The notes: generated by a model not told the origin, from the letters alone. Positions 17,941 to 26,420 are shown, counted from the stretch's first letter. The stretch is 64,000 nucleotides of DNA from RSA9 sp036381195 (GCA_036381195.1 DASVDH010000018.1:75448-139447); one strand, 5' to 3'. Numbers and translations: made by a program.

Positions 17941-18178
17941 GCCGGGGCGAGGGCGAGGGCCGGGGAACGGCTGCACTGTGTTGGCGGCGTGAGTCCCGTA
18001 CGCGTACGCGTACGCCTACGCGTGCCCGTGCCCGACGTTTCGCACCCGAACCCGAGCCCGAGCCCGAATCCGAGCCTGGCCGTTTTCGGGCCGGGGCACG
18101 GGATCGGGGCCAGGGAGCTTGACAGGCAGGCTCAAGGCCGGGCGACTCCGTCGCCCCCGTCCTCGCCCTCGCCCCGGC
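17941..18178. repeat. Simple hexamer repeats bracketed by a perfect 18-bp inverted repeat
   Basis: The arms 17941-17958 and 18161-18178 are perfect reverse complements (GGGGCGAGGGCGAGG core). Between them are about seven imperfect CGCGTA/CGCGTG hexamers (about 17995-18034) and about six CCCGAG hexamers (about 18042-18076). The block lies between the GMC oxidoreductase and its small subunit, just upstream of the latter's ribosome-binding site. Confidence 0.8.
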
Positions 18179-18204
18179 CCATTCAGAGCGCGAGGAGACC
18201 TGAC

Positions 18205-18816
18205 ATGGCCGACACCGACATGACCCGACGCGAAGCCCTCGCCGCGCTCGCGGCCGCGCCGCTCGTGGCGTTCACCTGGACGGCCGCCGAGGCGGAGCAG
18301 GCCTCGCTGCGCGCGACCGCGGCAAGGAAGGCGGCCGTGGCGACCGGCGCGGCGTACCAGCCGCAGTTCTTCACCGCGCACGAGTGGGAGACCGTGCGCG
18401 TGCTGGTCGACATGATCCTGCCCGCGGACGAGCGGTCCGGCAGCGCGACCGACGCCGGCGTGCCGGAGTTCATGGACTTCATCATGATGGACATGCCGCA
18501 GCGGCAGGCGGCGATGCGCAAGGGGCTGGCCTGGCTGGACGCGCACTGCCGCGCGCGCCACGGCAAGGACTTCATCACTGCCTCGGATGCCGAGCGGCGC
18601 GCGGTGCTGGACGAGATCGCGTGGCCGCGGCGCGCCCGGCCCGAAGTCGCCGACGGCGTCGCCTTCTTCAGCAGCTTCCGCGACCTCACCGCGACCGGCT
18701 TCTTCACCAGCAAGATGGGGATCGAGGACCTCCGCTACATGGGCAACACGTACGTGGCGGAGTGGACCGGCTGCCCGCCGGAGGCGCTGGCGAAGCTCGG
18801 CGTCGGTGGGACGTGA
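18205..18816 (+). CDS. Gluconate 2-dehydrogenase subunit 3 family protein, Tat signal
   Basis: 203 residues. The N terminus MADTDMTRREALAALAAAP has a twin-arginine signal. The body, from FFTAHEWETVRVLVDMILP, matches the small subunit (subunit 3) of membrane sugar dehydrogenases: VPEFMDFIMMDMPQRQ and a C-terminal GNTYVAEWTGCPPEAL. This subunit carries the flavoprotein through the Tat pathway and stabilises it; the partner is the GMC oxidoreductase just upstream. GAGGAG lies nine bases before the ATG at 18205. The 280-bp gap from the large-subunit stop is filled by simple repeats, which may affect expression of the pair. Confidence 0.85.
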   Translation: MADTDMTRREALAALAAAPLVAFTWTAAEAEQASLRATAARKAAVATGAAYQPQFFTAHEWETVRVLVDMILPADERSGSATDAGVPEFMDFIMMDMPQRQAAMRKGLAWLDAHCRARHGKDFITASDAERRAVLDEIAWPRRARPEVADGVAFFSSFRDLTATGFFTSKMGIEDLRYMGNTYVAEWTGCPPEALAKLGVGGT

Positions 18817-18824
18817 GTGCGTCC

Positions 18825-19385
18825 ATGGCCAGGAGCACGAGGAAGCGCGATTTCCCGGTCAGTCAGGTCCGCCGCTACCTGGAGCCCGGCCCGATCGTCC
18901 TGGTCTCATCGAGGTGGAAGGGCCGGACGAACATCATGACGCTGGGCTGGCACACCGTGATGGAGTTCACGCCGTCGCTCGTGGGCTGCGTTATCTCCGA
19001 GGCCAACCACAGCTTCCGCATGATCCGCGAGAGCGGCGAGTGCGTCATCAACCTGCCGACCACCGCCCTCACGGATGTGGTCGTCGGGATCGGCAACACC
19101 TCCGGCGCCGAGATGGACAAGTTCGAGCACTTCGGGCTCACGCCCGACGAGGCGCAGGAGGTCGGCGCGCCGCTGATCCGCGAGTGCCACGCGAACTTCG
19201 AGTGCCGGCTGCACGACGACGCGCTCGTCGACCGCTACAACTTCTTCATCTTCGAGGTGGTGAAGGCGCACGTCGCCGCCTCGCCGAAGCACCCCGAGAC
19301 GCTCCACTACACGGGCGACGGCGTGTTCATGGTCTCCGGCAAGATCATCAGCCGGCGGTCGCGGTTCCGGCCGGAGATGCTGTGA
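18825..19385 (+). CDS. Flavin reductase-like (FMN-binding split-barrel) protein
   Basis: 186 residues. The fold signature is clear: YLEPGPIVLVSSRWKGRTN, then MTLGWHTVMEF, CVISEANHSFRMIRESGECV and NLPTT. This is the DIM6/NTAB flavin reductase-like family, which binds FMN and reduces it with NAD(P)H or acts as a small flavoprotein. The ATG at 18825 gives the cleanest N terminus; a GTG at 18813 that overlaps the upstream TGA (GTGA) is an alternative and would imply coupling. It follows the GMC dehydrogenase pair by 8 bp and is very probably in the same operon. A role in electron transfer for that enzyme is possible but not shown. Confidence 0.85.
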   Translation: MARSTRKRDFPVSQVRRYLEPGPIVLVSSRWKGRTNIMTLGWHTVMEFTPSLVGCVISEANHSFRMIRESGECVINLPTTALTDVVVGIGNTSGAEMDKFEHFGLTPDEAQEVGAPLIRECHANFECRLHDDALVDRYNFFIFEVVKAHVAASPKHPETLHYTGDGVFMVSGKIISRRSRFRPEML

Positions 19386-19436
19386 GGGAGCCTGCCTCGG
19401 GCGTGATGCGGGACCAATCCTGGTCGTCATCGAGAG

Positions 19437-19488
19437 CGAGCTCTCCCCGGCACATGCGAGGTGATGCGACCTGCGACGTGCGGCCGGA
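19437..19488 (+). repeat. Dispersed repeat A, copy 1
   Basis: 52-bp core that matches 20512-20563 in the same orientation at 47 of 52 positions (shared ends CGAGCTCTCCCCGGCACAT and GGCCGGA). Weaker similarity (such as TCGTCATC) extends upstream to about 19402. Intergenic. Confidence 0.8.
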
Positions 19489-19514
19489 GCCCCCACGCCA
19501 TCGGCGCCCCCGTG

Positions 19515-19591
19515 CTTGACAACGGCTCAGCCCGACCGAACCCTCCACGCGTCTCGCGTTCCCCGACCCCGAGCCCGGCGACCATGCCCAC
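19515..19591 (+). repeat. Dispersed repeat B, copy 1 (duplicated gene leader)
   Basis: 77 bp, identical at 70 positions to 22401-22477. Both copies start with CTTGACA and end with CATGCCCAC, with 68 bases from TTGACA to the ATG. Here the ATG (19584) opens only a 21-codon frame that stops at 19649, whereas copy 2 leads into a full Gfo/Idh gene. It appears to be a leader without its gene, or a mobile leader-type repeat. Confidence 0.8.
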
Positions 19592-19632
19592 GCCACACCG
19601 CGCGCGCCGCATGTACGGTAGACGCTTCCATG

Positions 19633-20184
19633 CTAACGCTCCGGCGTGAACTGAACTGTGCGCACCATGACGAGCACGAGCCGCTGTATCTCCCGATCGC
19701 GACGGTAGCCGTACACCGTCAGCGGTTGAAAGGTCGTGTCACCACTCGGCCCATCTGAAGGCCAGTGCGCTCCGGCGAACAGCAGGTCTTGCTCCCTGAA
19801 CACCACGATCCTGGCCAGGCGCCCGCCGATCTCCTCGGTGCAGGAACGAAATCCCGGCTCGTACACGTACCTTCGGAGCTCGTCCGCGAACTGACGTCGC
19901 ACGTAACCTACGACGTTTCCCGCGGCGTCGGCCCACTCGTCCCCCTCGCCGACGTGGCCAATTTCACGCACGACCCGTTCGTAGCCTGGTGGAATGGCGA
20001 AGGTGAACGTCCGGCGCTCGATGGTCGTCCAACCTTCCACACGCATGTCCGGCGCGGGGCACGGCGGAACCGGCCCGAGCAACCCCGCAACGTGGCATCC
20101 GGTCAGGGCCATCAGCGCAACGACACAGGCGAGCGGCGAAGGAAGCACGCGTGGACCGTGAGCATGCGATCCTGCCCGGTACAT
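19633..20184 (-). CDS. Putative lipoprotein of unknown function
   Basis: 183 residues. The N terminus has a signal with lipobox (VVALMALTGC), so Cys29 would be lipidated and the protein anchored in a membrane. The mature part starts with PCPAPDMRVEGWTTIERRTF and includes IPPGYERVVREIG. It is probably a single small globular domain. I do not recognise a family. Codon use is less GC-biased than in neighbours, and the gene lies in the repeat-containing stretch, which suggests accessory origin. It has no same-strand partner. The start at 20184 is the only ATG that preserves the complete signal. Confidence 0.65.
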   Translation of the reverse strand: MYRAGSHAHGPRVLPSPLACVVALMALTGCHVAGLLGPVPPCPAPDMRVEGWTTIERRTFTFAIPPGYERVVREIGHVGEGDEWADAAGNVVGYVRRQFADELRRYVYEPGFRSCTEEIGGRLARIVVFREQDLLFAGAHWPSDGPSGDTTFQPLTVYGYRRDREIQRLVLVMVRTVQFTPER

Positions 20185-20545
20185 GTGGATGCCCTTCGAG
20201 TCTCTGGCCTGCTACGCTCCTGCCGGCCAAGTGATAACGAGAACGGTACGATTACGGGGGGCTCTCGTCCGAAGAAGAACCGTGCCTCGTACTGTCCACC
20301 TACATGTACTGTGTTTCCCGCAAGGAATGTCCTCACCTTTCCCGTGTCAAGTCTCCTCTGGCCAACCGGTCATGCCGGATCCTGCGCCCGGTCCGCCGTG
20401 AAATGCAGCGCAGGTTCCGCCAGCATACCACAACGCCTTCGGATTCCTCTCGTGCTCGTTCCGCCCGCCCTTCCGACGTGACGATCCGGCTGCGGTCTTC
20501 GTCATCCGATTCGAGCTCTCCCCGGCACATCCGAGGTGATGCAAA
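20185..20545. other. 361-bp intergenic region
   Basis: Between the divergent lipoprotein genes. It holds most of repeat A copy 2 and is notably less GC-rich around 20220-20340. No gene or RNA is recognised. Promoters for both flanking genes presumably lie here, but no convincing hexamer pair was found. Confidence 0.5.
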
Positions 20546-20563
20546 GTGCGACGTGTGGCCGGA
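20512..20563 (+). repeat. Dispersed repeat A, copy 2
   Basis: Matches 19437-19488 at 47 of 52 positions. The 3' end overlaps the GTG start (20546) and first codons of the IPT/Kelch lipoprotein gene, so the repeat supplies that gene's ribosome-binding site (GAGG) and start. Confidence 0.8.
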
Positions 20564-22252
20564 TTCTTCCTCCTCTCCCTGGTCCTGGTGGCTTGCGGTG
20601 ACGACGACGGCTCCGGGCCCCAGGAGGCGGCGTTCACCCTCGACTCCATCGCTCCGCGATCCGGCACCGCCGGCACGGAGATCACCGTCTACGGCGGCGG
20701 CCTGGCGGCGGAGGACAGCTTTCTGGTCTTCTTCGACACGCTGGAGTCTCCGCGCGTCCAGCGCGCGGGCGGGCAGCTCTACGCGCTGGCGCCCGCCGGG
20801 CTCGAGGCCGGCATCACGTACGACGTGCGCGTCGAGCGCGTGGGCGGCGGTGCGGAGACGCTCGCGGCCGCGTACACGGCCGTGCCGCCCACCGTGCTGC
20901 GCGTGAACGGCGCGAGCAAGACGACGGGCCTCGTGGGCATGACGATCCTGCTCGAGGGCGCCGCCTTCGGCGATGACATGGCGCTGGCCGAGGGGCGCGT
21001 CTTCTTCCGGGGCGCCGGCGGCTCGGCGATCCAGGCGACCATCGCGAACCCCGCGGGCGACTGGGCGGACGGCTTCATCGTCACAGCCGTGCCGGCGGGG
21101 ACAGCGGACACCTCGCTGATCTGGGTCGAGACGGCGACCGGCGCGAGCGATTCCGTGGAGTTCCGGCTGATCACGACCGGCTCGTTCAGCCCCAGCGTCA
21201 TCGACTGGACGCTGACGACGCCGCTGCCGCAACCGCTCGCGGGCCCGGGCGCGGCGTTCGTCCGCGTGGAGGCGGGCGCTGCGCCGGCCGATTACGTCTT
21301 CGTGCTGGGCGGCGCGGATACGCTGGGCGTGGCCACGACGACGGCCGTGCGCGCGCGTGTGCTCGAGACGGGCGCGCTCGAGTCGTGGGAGGCGGCCGGG
21401 CCGCCGCTTCCCGAAGCGCGCGCGTACCATGCCACCGCCGTCGCGACGCCGTTCACCGCGCCGCTGGACACGCTGACCGCGGCGGTCGTGTACGTGCTGG
21501 GCGGGAAGGACGCAAACGGCCGGACCGTCTCGGGCGTGTTCGCCGCGCGCGTGGGGCTGGGCGGCGACATCTCCGCGTGGCAGCCGATGACGCCGCTGCC
21601 GCAGCCCCTGCACTCTGCAGGCGTCGCGGTCTTCCGCGGCTACGTCTACCTGGCCGGCGGCGCGGACACGCTGGATGCGGCCGTGGCCGGCGCCTACCGC
21701 GCGCGCATCGGCGCGGACGGCGCGCTGGGCGCGTGGGAGCCGATCGCCTCGCTGCCCCAGCCCACGGCGTACGCTCCGCTGATCGGCTTCGGGCCGTACC
21801 TGTACCTCGTGGGCGGCGAGACCGGAACGAGCGCGCCGGCGCGGTCCACGCTCACGACCGGCGAGACCGCGAGCGTGCGCCATGCCCGGATCGACCTGCG
21901 CACGGGCAACCTGGATGCGACCGGCTGGATGGCGCTGCCCGGCGCCATGGCGAAGGCGAGGAGCAAGCACGCCAGCGTCGTCGGGGGCGGCGTGCTGTTC
22001 ACCACGTCGGGCGTCTACTCGGGCAACCCCGGCTCCAGCGAGAACACGTACGCGCCGATCAACGCCGACGGTACGAGTGGGTCCTGGCTGGGGGCCACCG
22101 GCGCGGAGACGATCCAGGCCGAGACCGGCTACGCGCTGTACAACCAGGCCGCCGTCTACTTCGTGAATTCGGCAGGGGACGGGCACGTGATCGTGCTGGG
22201 CGGCGCGAACCGCGCGACGGGCCGGGCCTCGGCGGCGGTCGTGTACTACTGA
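20546..22252 (+). CDS. Lipoprotein with IPT/TIG and Kelch-like repeats
   Basis: 568 residues, GTG start. Lipobox FFLLSLVLVAC puts the lipidated Cys at residue 17, followed by an acidic linker. Two IPT/TIG immunoglobulin-like domains follow (about 25-105 from LDSIAPRSGTAGTEITVYGG, and about 107-205). The C-terminal 350 residues hold about five Kelch-type repeats, each with a phrase like VFVLGGADTLG, VVYVLGGKDANG, YVYLAGGADTL or YLYLVGGETG and a W about 40 residues later. A beta-propeller on the cell surface is likely, involved in binding rather than catalysis. The start lies inside dispersed repeat A. No partner gene is evident. Confidence 0.8.
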   Translation: MRRVAGFFLLSLVLVACGDDDGSGPQEAAFTLDSIAPRSGTAGTEITVYGGGLAAEDSFLVFFDTLESPRVQRAGGQLYALAPAGLEAGITYDVRVERVGGGAETLAAAYTAVPPTVLRVNGASKTTGLVGMTILLEGAAFGDDMALAEGRVFFRGAGGSAIQATIANPAGDWADGFIVTAVPAGTADTSLIWVETATGASDSVEFRLITTGSFSPSVIDWTLTTPLPQPLAGPGAAFVRVEAGAAPADYVFVLGGADTLGVATTTAVRARVLETGALESWEAAGPPLPEARAYHATAVATPFTAPLDTLTAAVVYVLGGKDANGRTVSGVFAARVGLGGDISAWQPMTPLPQPLHSAGVAVFRGYVYLAGGADTLDAAVAGAYRARIGADGALGAWEPIASLPQPTAYAPLIGFGPYLYLVGGETGTSAPARSTLTTGETASVRHARIDLRTGNLDATGWMALPGAMAKARSKHASVVGGGVLFTTSGVYSGNPGSSENTYAPINADGTSGSWLGATGAETIQAETGYALYNQAAVYFVNSAGDGHVIVLGGANRATGRASAAVVYY

Positions 22253-22400
22253 GCGCCGGGCGCGGGGCGGCGCGATCGCGGGCCGCCCCGCGCCGTGGTG
22301 CGGCCCCGGCGCCCGCGCGACCGGCCGCCTCCCTTCCATCGGCGGCGCATCCGCGCGGCCGCGCCCCCTCAAGGCGCCGGAGCCCGCGGGCGCGTCCACC

Positions 22401-22477
22401 CTTGACAACCCCCCGGCCCGACCGAACCCTACACGCGTCTCGCGTTCCCCGACCCCGAGCCCGGCACCCATGCCCAC
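22401..22477 (+). repeat. Dispersed repeat B, copy 2 (leader of the Gfo/Idh gene)
   Basis: Matches 19515-19591 at 70 of 77 positions. It begins with TTGACA (22402-22407) and ends with the first codons of the gene at 22470. A -35 role for TTGACA is plausible; TACACG at 22430-22435 is 22 bp away, longer than usual. Confidence 0.8.
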
Positions 22478-23591
22478 CCTCAACGTCGCCATGATCGGCT
22501 ACGCGTTCATGGGCAAGGCCCACAGCAACGCGTGGCGGCAGGTCACGCCGTTCTTCGCGCCGCGGCTGACGCCGCGGCTCAAGGTCATCGCGGGCCGCAC
22601 GCGCGAGAAGGTCGAGGCCGCAGCGCGCGCCTACGGCTGGGAGGAGGCCGCGACCGACTGGCGCGAGGTCGTCGCGCGGCCGGACATCGACCTCGTCGAC
22701 ATCTGCACGCCCGGCGACTCGCACGCCGAGATCGCGATCGCCGCCGCGCGCGCCGGCAAGCACGTGCTGTGCGAGAAGCCGCTCGCCAACGACGTCGAGA
22801 GCGCGGAGCGCATGCTCACCGCCGCGGAGGAGGCCGGCGTCATCCATATGGTCTGCCACAACTACCGCCGGGCGCCTGCCGTCATGCTCGCGAAGCGGCT
22901 CACCGAGGAGGGCCGGCTCGGCGAGATCCGCCACTTCCGCGGCACCTACCTCCAGGACTGGATCGTGGACCCGGACTTCCCCCGCGTCTGGCGGCTGCGG
23001 CGCGAGTCCGCCGGCTCGGGCGCGCTCGGCGACCTCGGCTCGCACGTCATTGACCTCGCCCGCTCCCTCGCCGGCGAGATCGCCGAGGTGAGCGGGCTGC
23101 TCCGCACGTTCGTCACGGAGCGCCCGCTGCCGGACCGGCCGGACCGCAAGGGGGAGGTCGACGTCGACGACGCCGCGCTCGCGCTCGTCCGCTTCGAGAG
23201 CGGCGCGATCGGCTCGATCGAGGCCACGCGCATGGCGCCCGGCCGCAAGAACCACAACCGCTTCGAGATCAACGGCAGCGACGGCAGTCTCGCCTTCGAC
23301 CTCGAGCGCATGAACGAGCTCGAGCTGTTCCTGCGCAGCGACCCGGAGGAGATGCAGGGCTTCCGCACGGTCCTGGCGACCGACCCCTCGCACCCGTACG
23401 TCGCGTCCTGGTGGCCGCCCGGCCACATCATCGGCTACGAGCACACGTTCACGCACACGATCTACGACCTGCTCGAAGCGATCGCGGACGGCCGCGTGCC
23501 CGAGCCCAGCTTCCGGGATGGCGTGCGCAACCAGCGCGTGCTCGCGGCGATCGAGCGCTCCGCGGCTGACGGGCGTTGGGTCGCGGTGTGA
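22470..23591 (+). CDS. Gfo/Idh/MocA family oxidoreductase
   Basis: 373 residues. N-terminal Rossmann fold: VAMIGYAFMGKAHSNAW at 6-22, with VCEKPLAND (typical EKP motif) at about 108-116. The C-terminal domain has GALGDLGSHVIDLARSL and DPSHPYVASWWPPGHIIGYE. These proteins oxidise or reduce cyclitols and sugars with NAD(P). The length and GSHVIDL phrase place it in the myo-inositol/sugar dehydrogenase branch. No export signal, so it is cytoplasmic. It is followed after 36 bp by a TIM-barrel isomerase gene; such pairs commonly catabolise keto-sugars or inositols. The start is fixed by the family N terminus and by the leader repeat. Confidence 0.9.
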   Translation: MPTLNVAMIGYAFMGKAHSNAWRQVTPFFAPRLTPRLKVIAGRTREKVEAAARAYGWEEAATDWREVVARPDIDLVDICTPGDSHAEIAIAAARAGKHVLCEKPLANDVESAERMLTAAEEAGVIHMVCHNYRRAPAVMLAKRLTEEGRLGEIRHFRGTYLQDWIVDPDFPRVWRLRRESAGSGALGDLGSHVIDLARSLAGEIAEVSGLLRTFVTERPLPDRPDRKGEVDVDDAALALVRFESGAIGSIEATRMAPGRKNHNRFEINGSDGSLAFDLERMNELELFLRSDPEEMQGFRTVLATDPSHPYVASWWPPGHIIGYEHTFTHTIYDLLEAIADGRVPEPSFRDGVRNQRVLAAIERSAADGRWVAV

Positions 23592-23627
23592 GGCGGACAC
23601 GCGAAACCCCATGACGAGGCGGCCAGC

Positions 23628-24590
23628 ATGAAGATCGGCGTGTTCACGGTGCTGTTCGGCGAGAAGCCGCTCGAGGAGACGCTCGATTACCTGGTGGACG
23701 CGGGCGTCGAAGCCGTTGAGATCGGCACCGGCGCGTACCCCGGCAGCGCGCACTGCGACCCGGAGGCGCTGCTCGCGGATCCCGCGAAGCTGGACGCGTT
23801 CCGCGCCGCGATCGAGCGCCGCGGACTGGTCCTCAGCGCGCTCTCCTGCCACGGCAATCCGCTGCACCCGGACGAGCGGCTCGCGGCCGCGCACCACGCG
23901 GTCTTCGCGAAGACGCTCGAGCTCGCCGCGCAGCTGGGCGTCGGCCGCGTCATCACCTTCAGCGGCTGCCCCGGCGGCGGGCCGGGGGCGACGCGGCCCA
24001 ACTGGATCGTCTCGCCCTGGCCGCCGGAGTTCGCGGAGATGCTCGAGTGGCAGTGGCGCGAGCGCGTGGTGCCCTACTGGCGCGAGGCCGCGGAGCTCGC
24101 GCGGCGCGCGGGCGTCCGGGTCGCCATCGAGATGCACCCGAACTTCGTCGTCTACAACCCCGAGACGATGCTGCGGCTGCGGGAGGTCGCGCCGGACGTG
24201 ATCGGCTGCAACTTCGACCCGAGCCACCTGTTCTGGCAGGGTGTGGACCCGGTGGCCGCGATCCGCGCTCTCGGGGATGCGATCTTCCACGTGCACGCGA
24301 AGGACTGCCGGCTGGACCGACAGAACATCGCGCTGAACGGCGTGCTGGACGCGAAGAAGTACACGCGCGAGCGCGAGCGCTCCTGGATCTTCCGCACCGT
24401 CGGCTACGGCAACGAGGCGCTGGTGTGGAAGGACATCGTGAGCGCGCTGCGCATGGCGGGCTACGACTTCGTGCTCAGCATCGAGCACGAGGACAGCCTG
24501 ATGTCGCCGGCCGAGGGGCTGGCGAAGGCGATCGCGTTCCTGAAGGGAGTCGTGATCCGCGAGGCGGCGGGCGAGGCGTACTGGGCGTGA
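23628..24590 (+). CDS. Sugar phosphate isomerase/epimerase-like TIM barrel
   Basis: 320 residues of xylose-isomerase-like TIM-barrel type. Likely metal ligands: Glu in VAIEMHPNFVVYN, Asp/His in CNFDPSHLFWQG, His in FHVHAKDC, and Glu in LSIEHEDSL. Relatives include sugar epimerases, inosose dehydratases and 3-keto-sugar isomerases or lyases. ATG at 23628; the stop of the dehydrogenase is 36 bp upstream, so the two are probably co-transcribed. The pair can be read as a cytoplasmic oxidise-then-isomerise (or eliminate) step in sugar breakdown. Exact reaction unknown. Confidence 0.88.
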   Translation: MKIGVFTVLFGEKPLEETLDYLVDAGVEAVEIGTGAYPGSAHCDPEALLADPAKLDAFRAAIERRGLVLSALSCHGNPLHPDERLAAAHHAVFAKTLELAAQLGVGRVITFSGCPGGGPGATRPNWIVSPWPPEFAEMLEWQWRERVVPYWREAAELARRAGVRVAIEMHPNFVVYNPETMLRLREVAPDVIGCNFDPSHLFWQGVDPVAAIRALGDAIFHVHAKDCRLDRQNIALNGVLDAKKYTRERERSWIFRTVGYGNEALVWKDIVSALRMAGYDFVLSIEHEDSLMSPAEGLAKAIAFLKGVVIREAAGEAYWA

Positions 24591-24734
24591 GGCTGGCCGG
24601 GCGCCCTGCCCCTCGTTTCGGGGACGCCGCCGCCCGTTCCTCCCGACCCGTGTGATCCTGCCGCCCGCGCGCCCCGCCCGGCTGGGCGCGGACAGGCGCG
24701 GCCACCCGGGCGGACGGGCAAGGGCGGCGAGGCC

Positions 24735-26363
24735 TCACTTCCCGCCCGTCGCTTCCGCCTTGCGCAGCGTCGGGTAGGTGATGCCGAGCTGCTCGAGGTA
24801 GGTGTCGAAGCGCGTCTCGTCGTAGTAGTACTTCCGCAGCTCCGGCCGGTACTCCTCCATGATCTCCCGGTTCAGCCAGATCGGCGGCGGGTCGTTGGCC
24901 GTGATGAACGGCGTGTACTTCGTGTCCTTGGTCTGGACGTCGCGGAAGTAGGCCCAGGCGTCCTCGATCAGCTTCGGCGTCATGAACAGCTCGAGCGTCG
25001 CGCGGGCCAGCACCTTCGCGCCGGCGGTCGCGCCCTTGTGCGCGATGGGCGTCGCCATCGCGATCGCGCTCGACCAGCTATGGCCCGGCAGACCCGGGAT
25101 GTTCGAGGGGAAGCGCAGCGTCACGGTGGGCACGACCCAGGAGATGTCCCCGATGTCATCCGAGCCGCCGCTCACCGGCCGGCGCACCGGCCCCTGGAGC
25201 GAGTCCAGCTCCACGGCCAGGCCGCTCGTGTCCCTGCTGCCCACCTCCTTCTGCACGGCCCTGGCCAGCATCTGGTCCGCCTCGCTCCACTGCGGCAGTC
25301 CCACGGCGCGGATGTGCCGGTCCACCGTCTCGGCGATCACCTTGTTGAAATGCCGCGGCCACGCCGTGCCCAGGATGCGGTACGTCATCTCCGTGTCCGT
25401 CATCCGCGCGGCGCCCTCCGCGATGCGGATCGCGATGTCGAAGTTGCGGCGGATCTCCGGGTAGGCGATCTCGCGGATGTAGTACCAGACGGAGGCCCGC
25501 GACGGCACCACGTTCGGCTGGTCGCCGCCATCCGGGATCACGTAGTGCGAGCGCTGCTCGGGGCGCAGGTGCTCGCGCCGGTAGTTCCAGCCGATGTTCA
25601 TCAGCTCGACCGCGTCCAGCGCGCTCCGCGCGCGCCACGGCGCGCCGGCGCTGTGCGCGGACTCGCCCGTGAAGATGAACTCGACGGAGACCAGCCCCGT
25701 CCCGCTCGCCGCGCCCCAGCTCACGCTGAGGTTGCTGCTCACGTGCGTGAAGATCACGGCGTCCACATCCTTGAAGCGGCCGTCCCGGACGAACCACGCC
25801 TTGGAGGCGACCAGCTCCTCCGCCACGCCGGGCCACAGCACGAGCGTGCCCGGGATCTTCTCCCGCTCCATGATCTTCTTCACCGCGAGCGCGGCGGTCA
25901 CGTTCACCGCCTGCCCCGAGTTGTGCCCCTCGCCATGGCCAGGCGCGCCCTCGACCAGCGGGTCGTGGTACGCCACGCCCGGCTTCTGGCTGGCCTTGGG
26001 GATGCCGTCGATGTCGCTGCCCAGCGCGATCACCGGCTCGCCCGAGCCCCACGTCGCCCACCACGCCGTGGGGATCCCGGAGATCCCCTCCTCGACCTGG
26101 AAGCCGTTCTGCCGCAGCAGGTTCACCAGGTATCGCGACGTCTCGACCTCCTGGAACCCGAGCTCCGAGAAGCTGAAGATCTTGTCTACCATGACCTGCG
26201 TCAGCTTCCGGTTCGCCTCGACCTCGGCGGTGACTTCCTCGAGCAGCCGGTTCAGCCGCCGGGACTGGGCCGCGGCCGGCTGCGGCAGCAGCGCGAGGGC
26301 GAGAAGCAGCGTGGGGAGCCGCGGGACGTTGCGCGCACGCACGATCAGCGTCGAACGGAACAT
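24735..26363 (-). CDS. Secreted M20-family amidohydrolase (AbgB-like)
   Basis: 542 residues. Signal peptide: a basic start, then LLLALALLPQPAAAQ (about 17-31). The metallo-dependent M20/AbgB-type hydrolase motifs are SELGFQEVETSRYLV, GSDIDGIP, GEGHNSGQAVNV and TGESAHSAGAPW. The fold resembles p-aminobenzoyl-glutamate hydrolase subunit B, which removes amino acids from N-acyl compounds. The long C terminus has PIAHKGATAGAKVLARATLEL. GGAG lies seven bases before the ATG at 26363. It is downstream of, and on the same strand as, a D-aminoacylase-type gene; both are exported amide hydrolases and may process related substrates. Each has its own predicted promoter. Confidence 0.87.
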   Translation of the reverse strand: MFRSTLIVRARNVPRLPTLLLALALLPQPAAAQSRRLNRLLEEVTAEVEANRKLTQVMVDKIFSFSELGFQEVETSRYLVNLLRQNGFQVEEGISGIPTAWWATWGSGEPVIALGSDIDGIPKASQKPGVAYHDPLVEGAPGHGEGHNSGQAVNVTAALAVKKIMEREKIPGTLVLWPGVAEELVASKAWFVRDGRFKDVDAVIFTHVSSNLSVSWGAASGTGLVSVEFIFTGESAHSAGAPWRARSALDAVELMNIGWNYRREHLRPEQRSHYVIPDGGDQPNVVPSRASVWYYIREIAYPEIRRNFDIAIRIAEGAARMTDTEMTYRILGTAWPRHFNKVIAETVDRHIRAVGLPQWSEADQMLARAVQKEVGSRDTSGLAVELDSLQGPVRRPVSGGSDDIGDISWVVPTVTLRFPSNIPGLPGHSWSSAIAMATPIAHKGATAGAKVLARATLELFMTPKLIEDAWAYFRDVQTKDTKYTPFITANDPPPIWLNREIMEEYRPELRKYYYDETRFDTYLEQLGITYPTLRKAEATGGK

Positions 26364-26420
26364 GGTGCACTCCGGAAGTCGAGGTTCGCTCGGGTTGCGG
26401 CACCTCAGCGGACCTGGCAC

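Noticed and set aside
18119..18147. TTGACA upstream of the subunit-3 gene as an internal promoter
   Set aside because: No -10-like hexamer at 16-18 bp; the gene is better explained as part of the GMC operon.
19584..19649. 21-codon frame after repeat B copy 1
   Set aside because: Its start is copied from the repeat and no conserved sequence follows; likely not translated into a functional protein.
20333..22492. A 719-codon minus-strand frame across the IPT/Kelch gene
   Set aside because: Antisense to a gene with a lipobox and recognisable domains; Arg/Ala-rich and without motifs.
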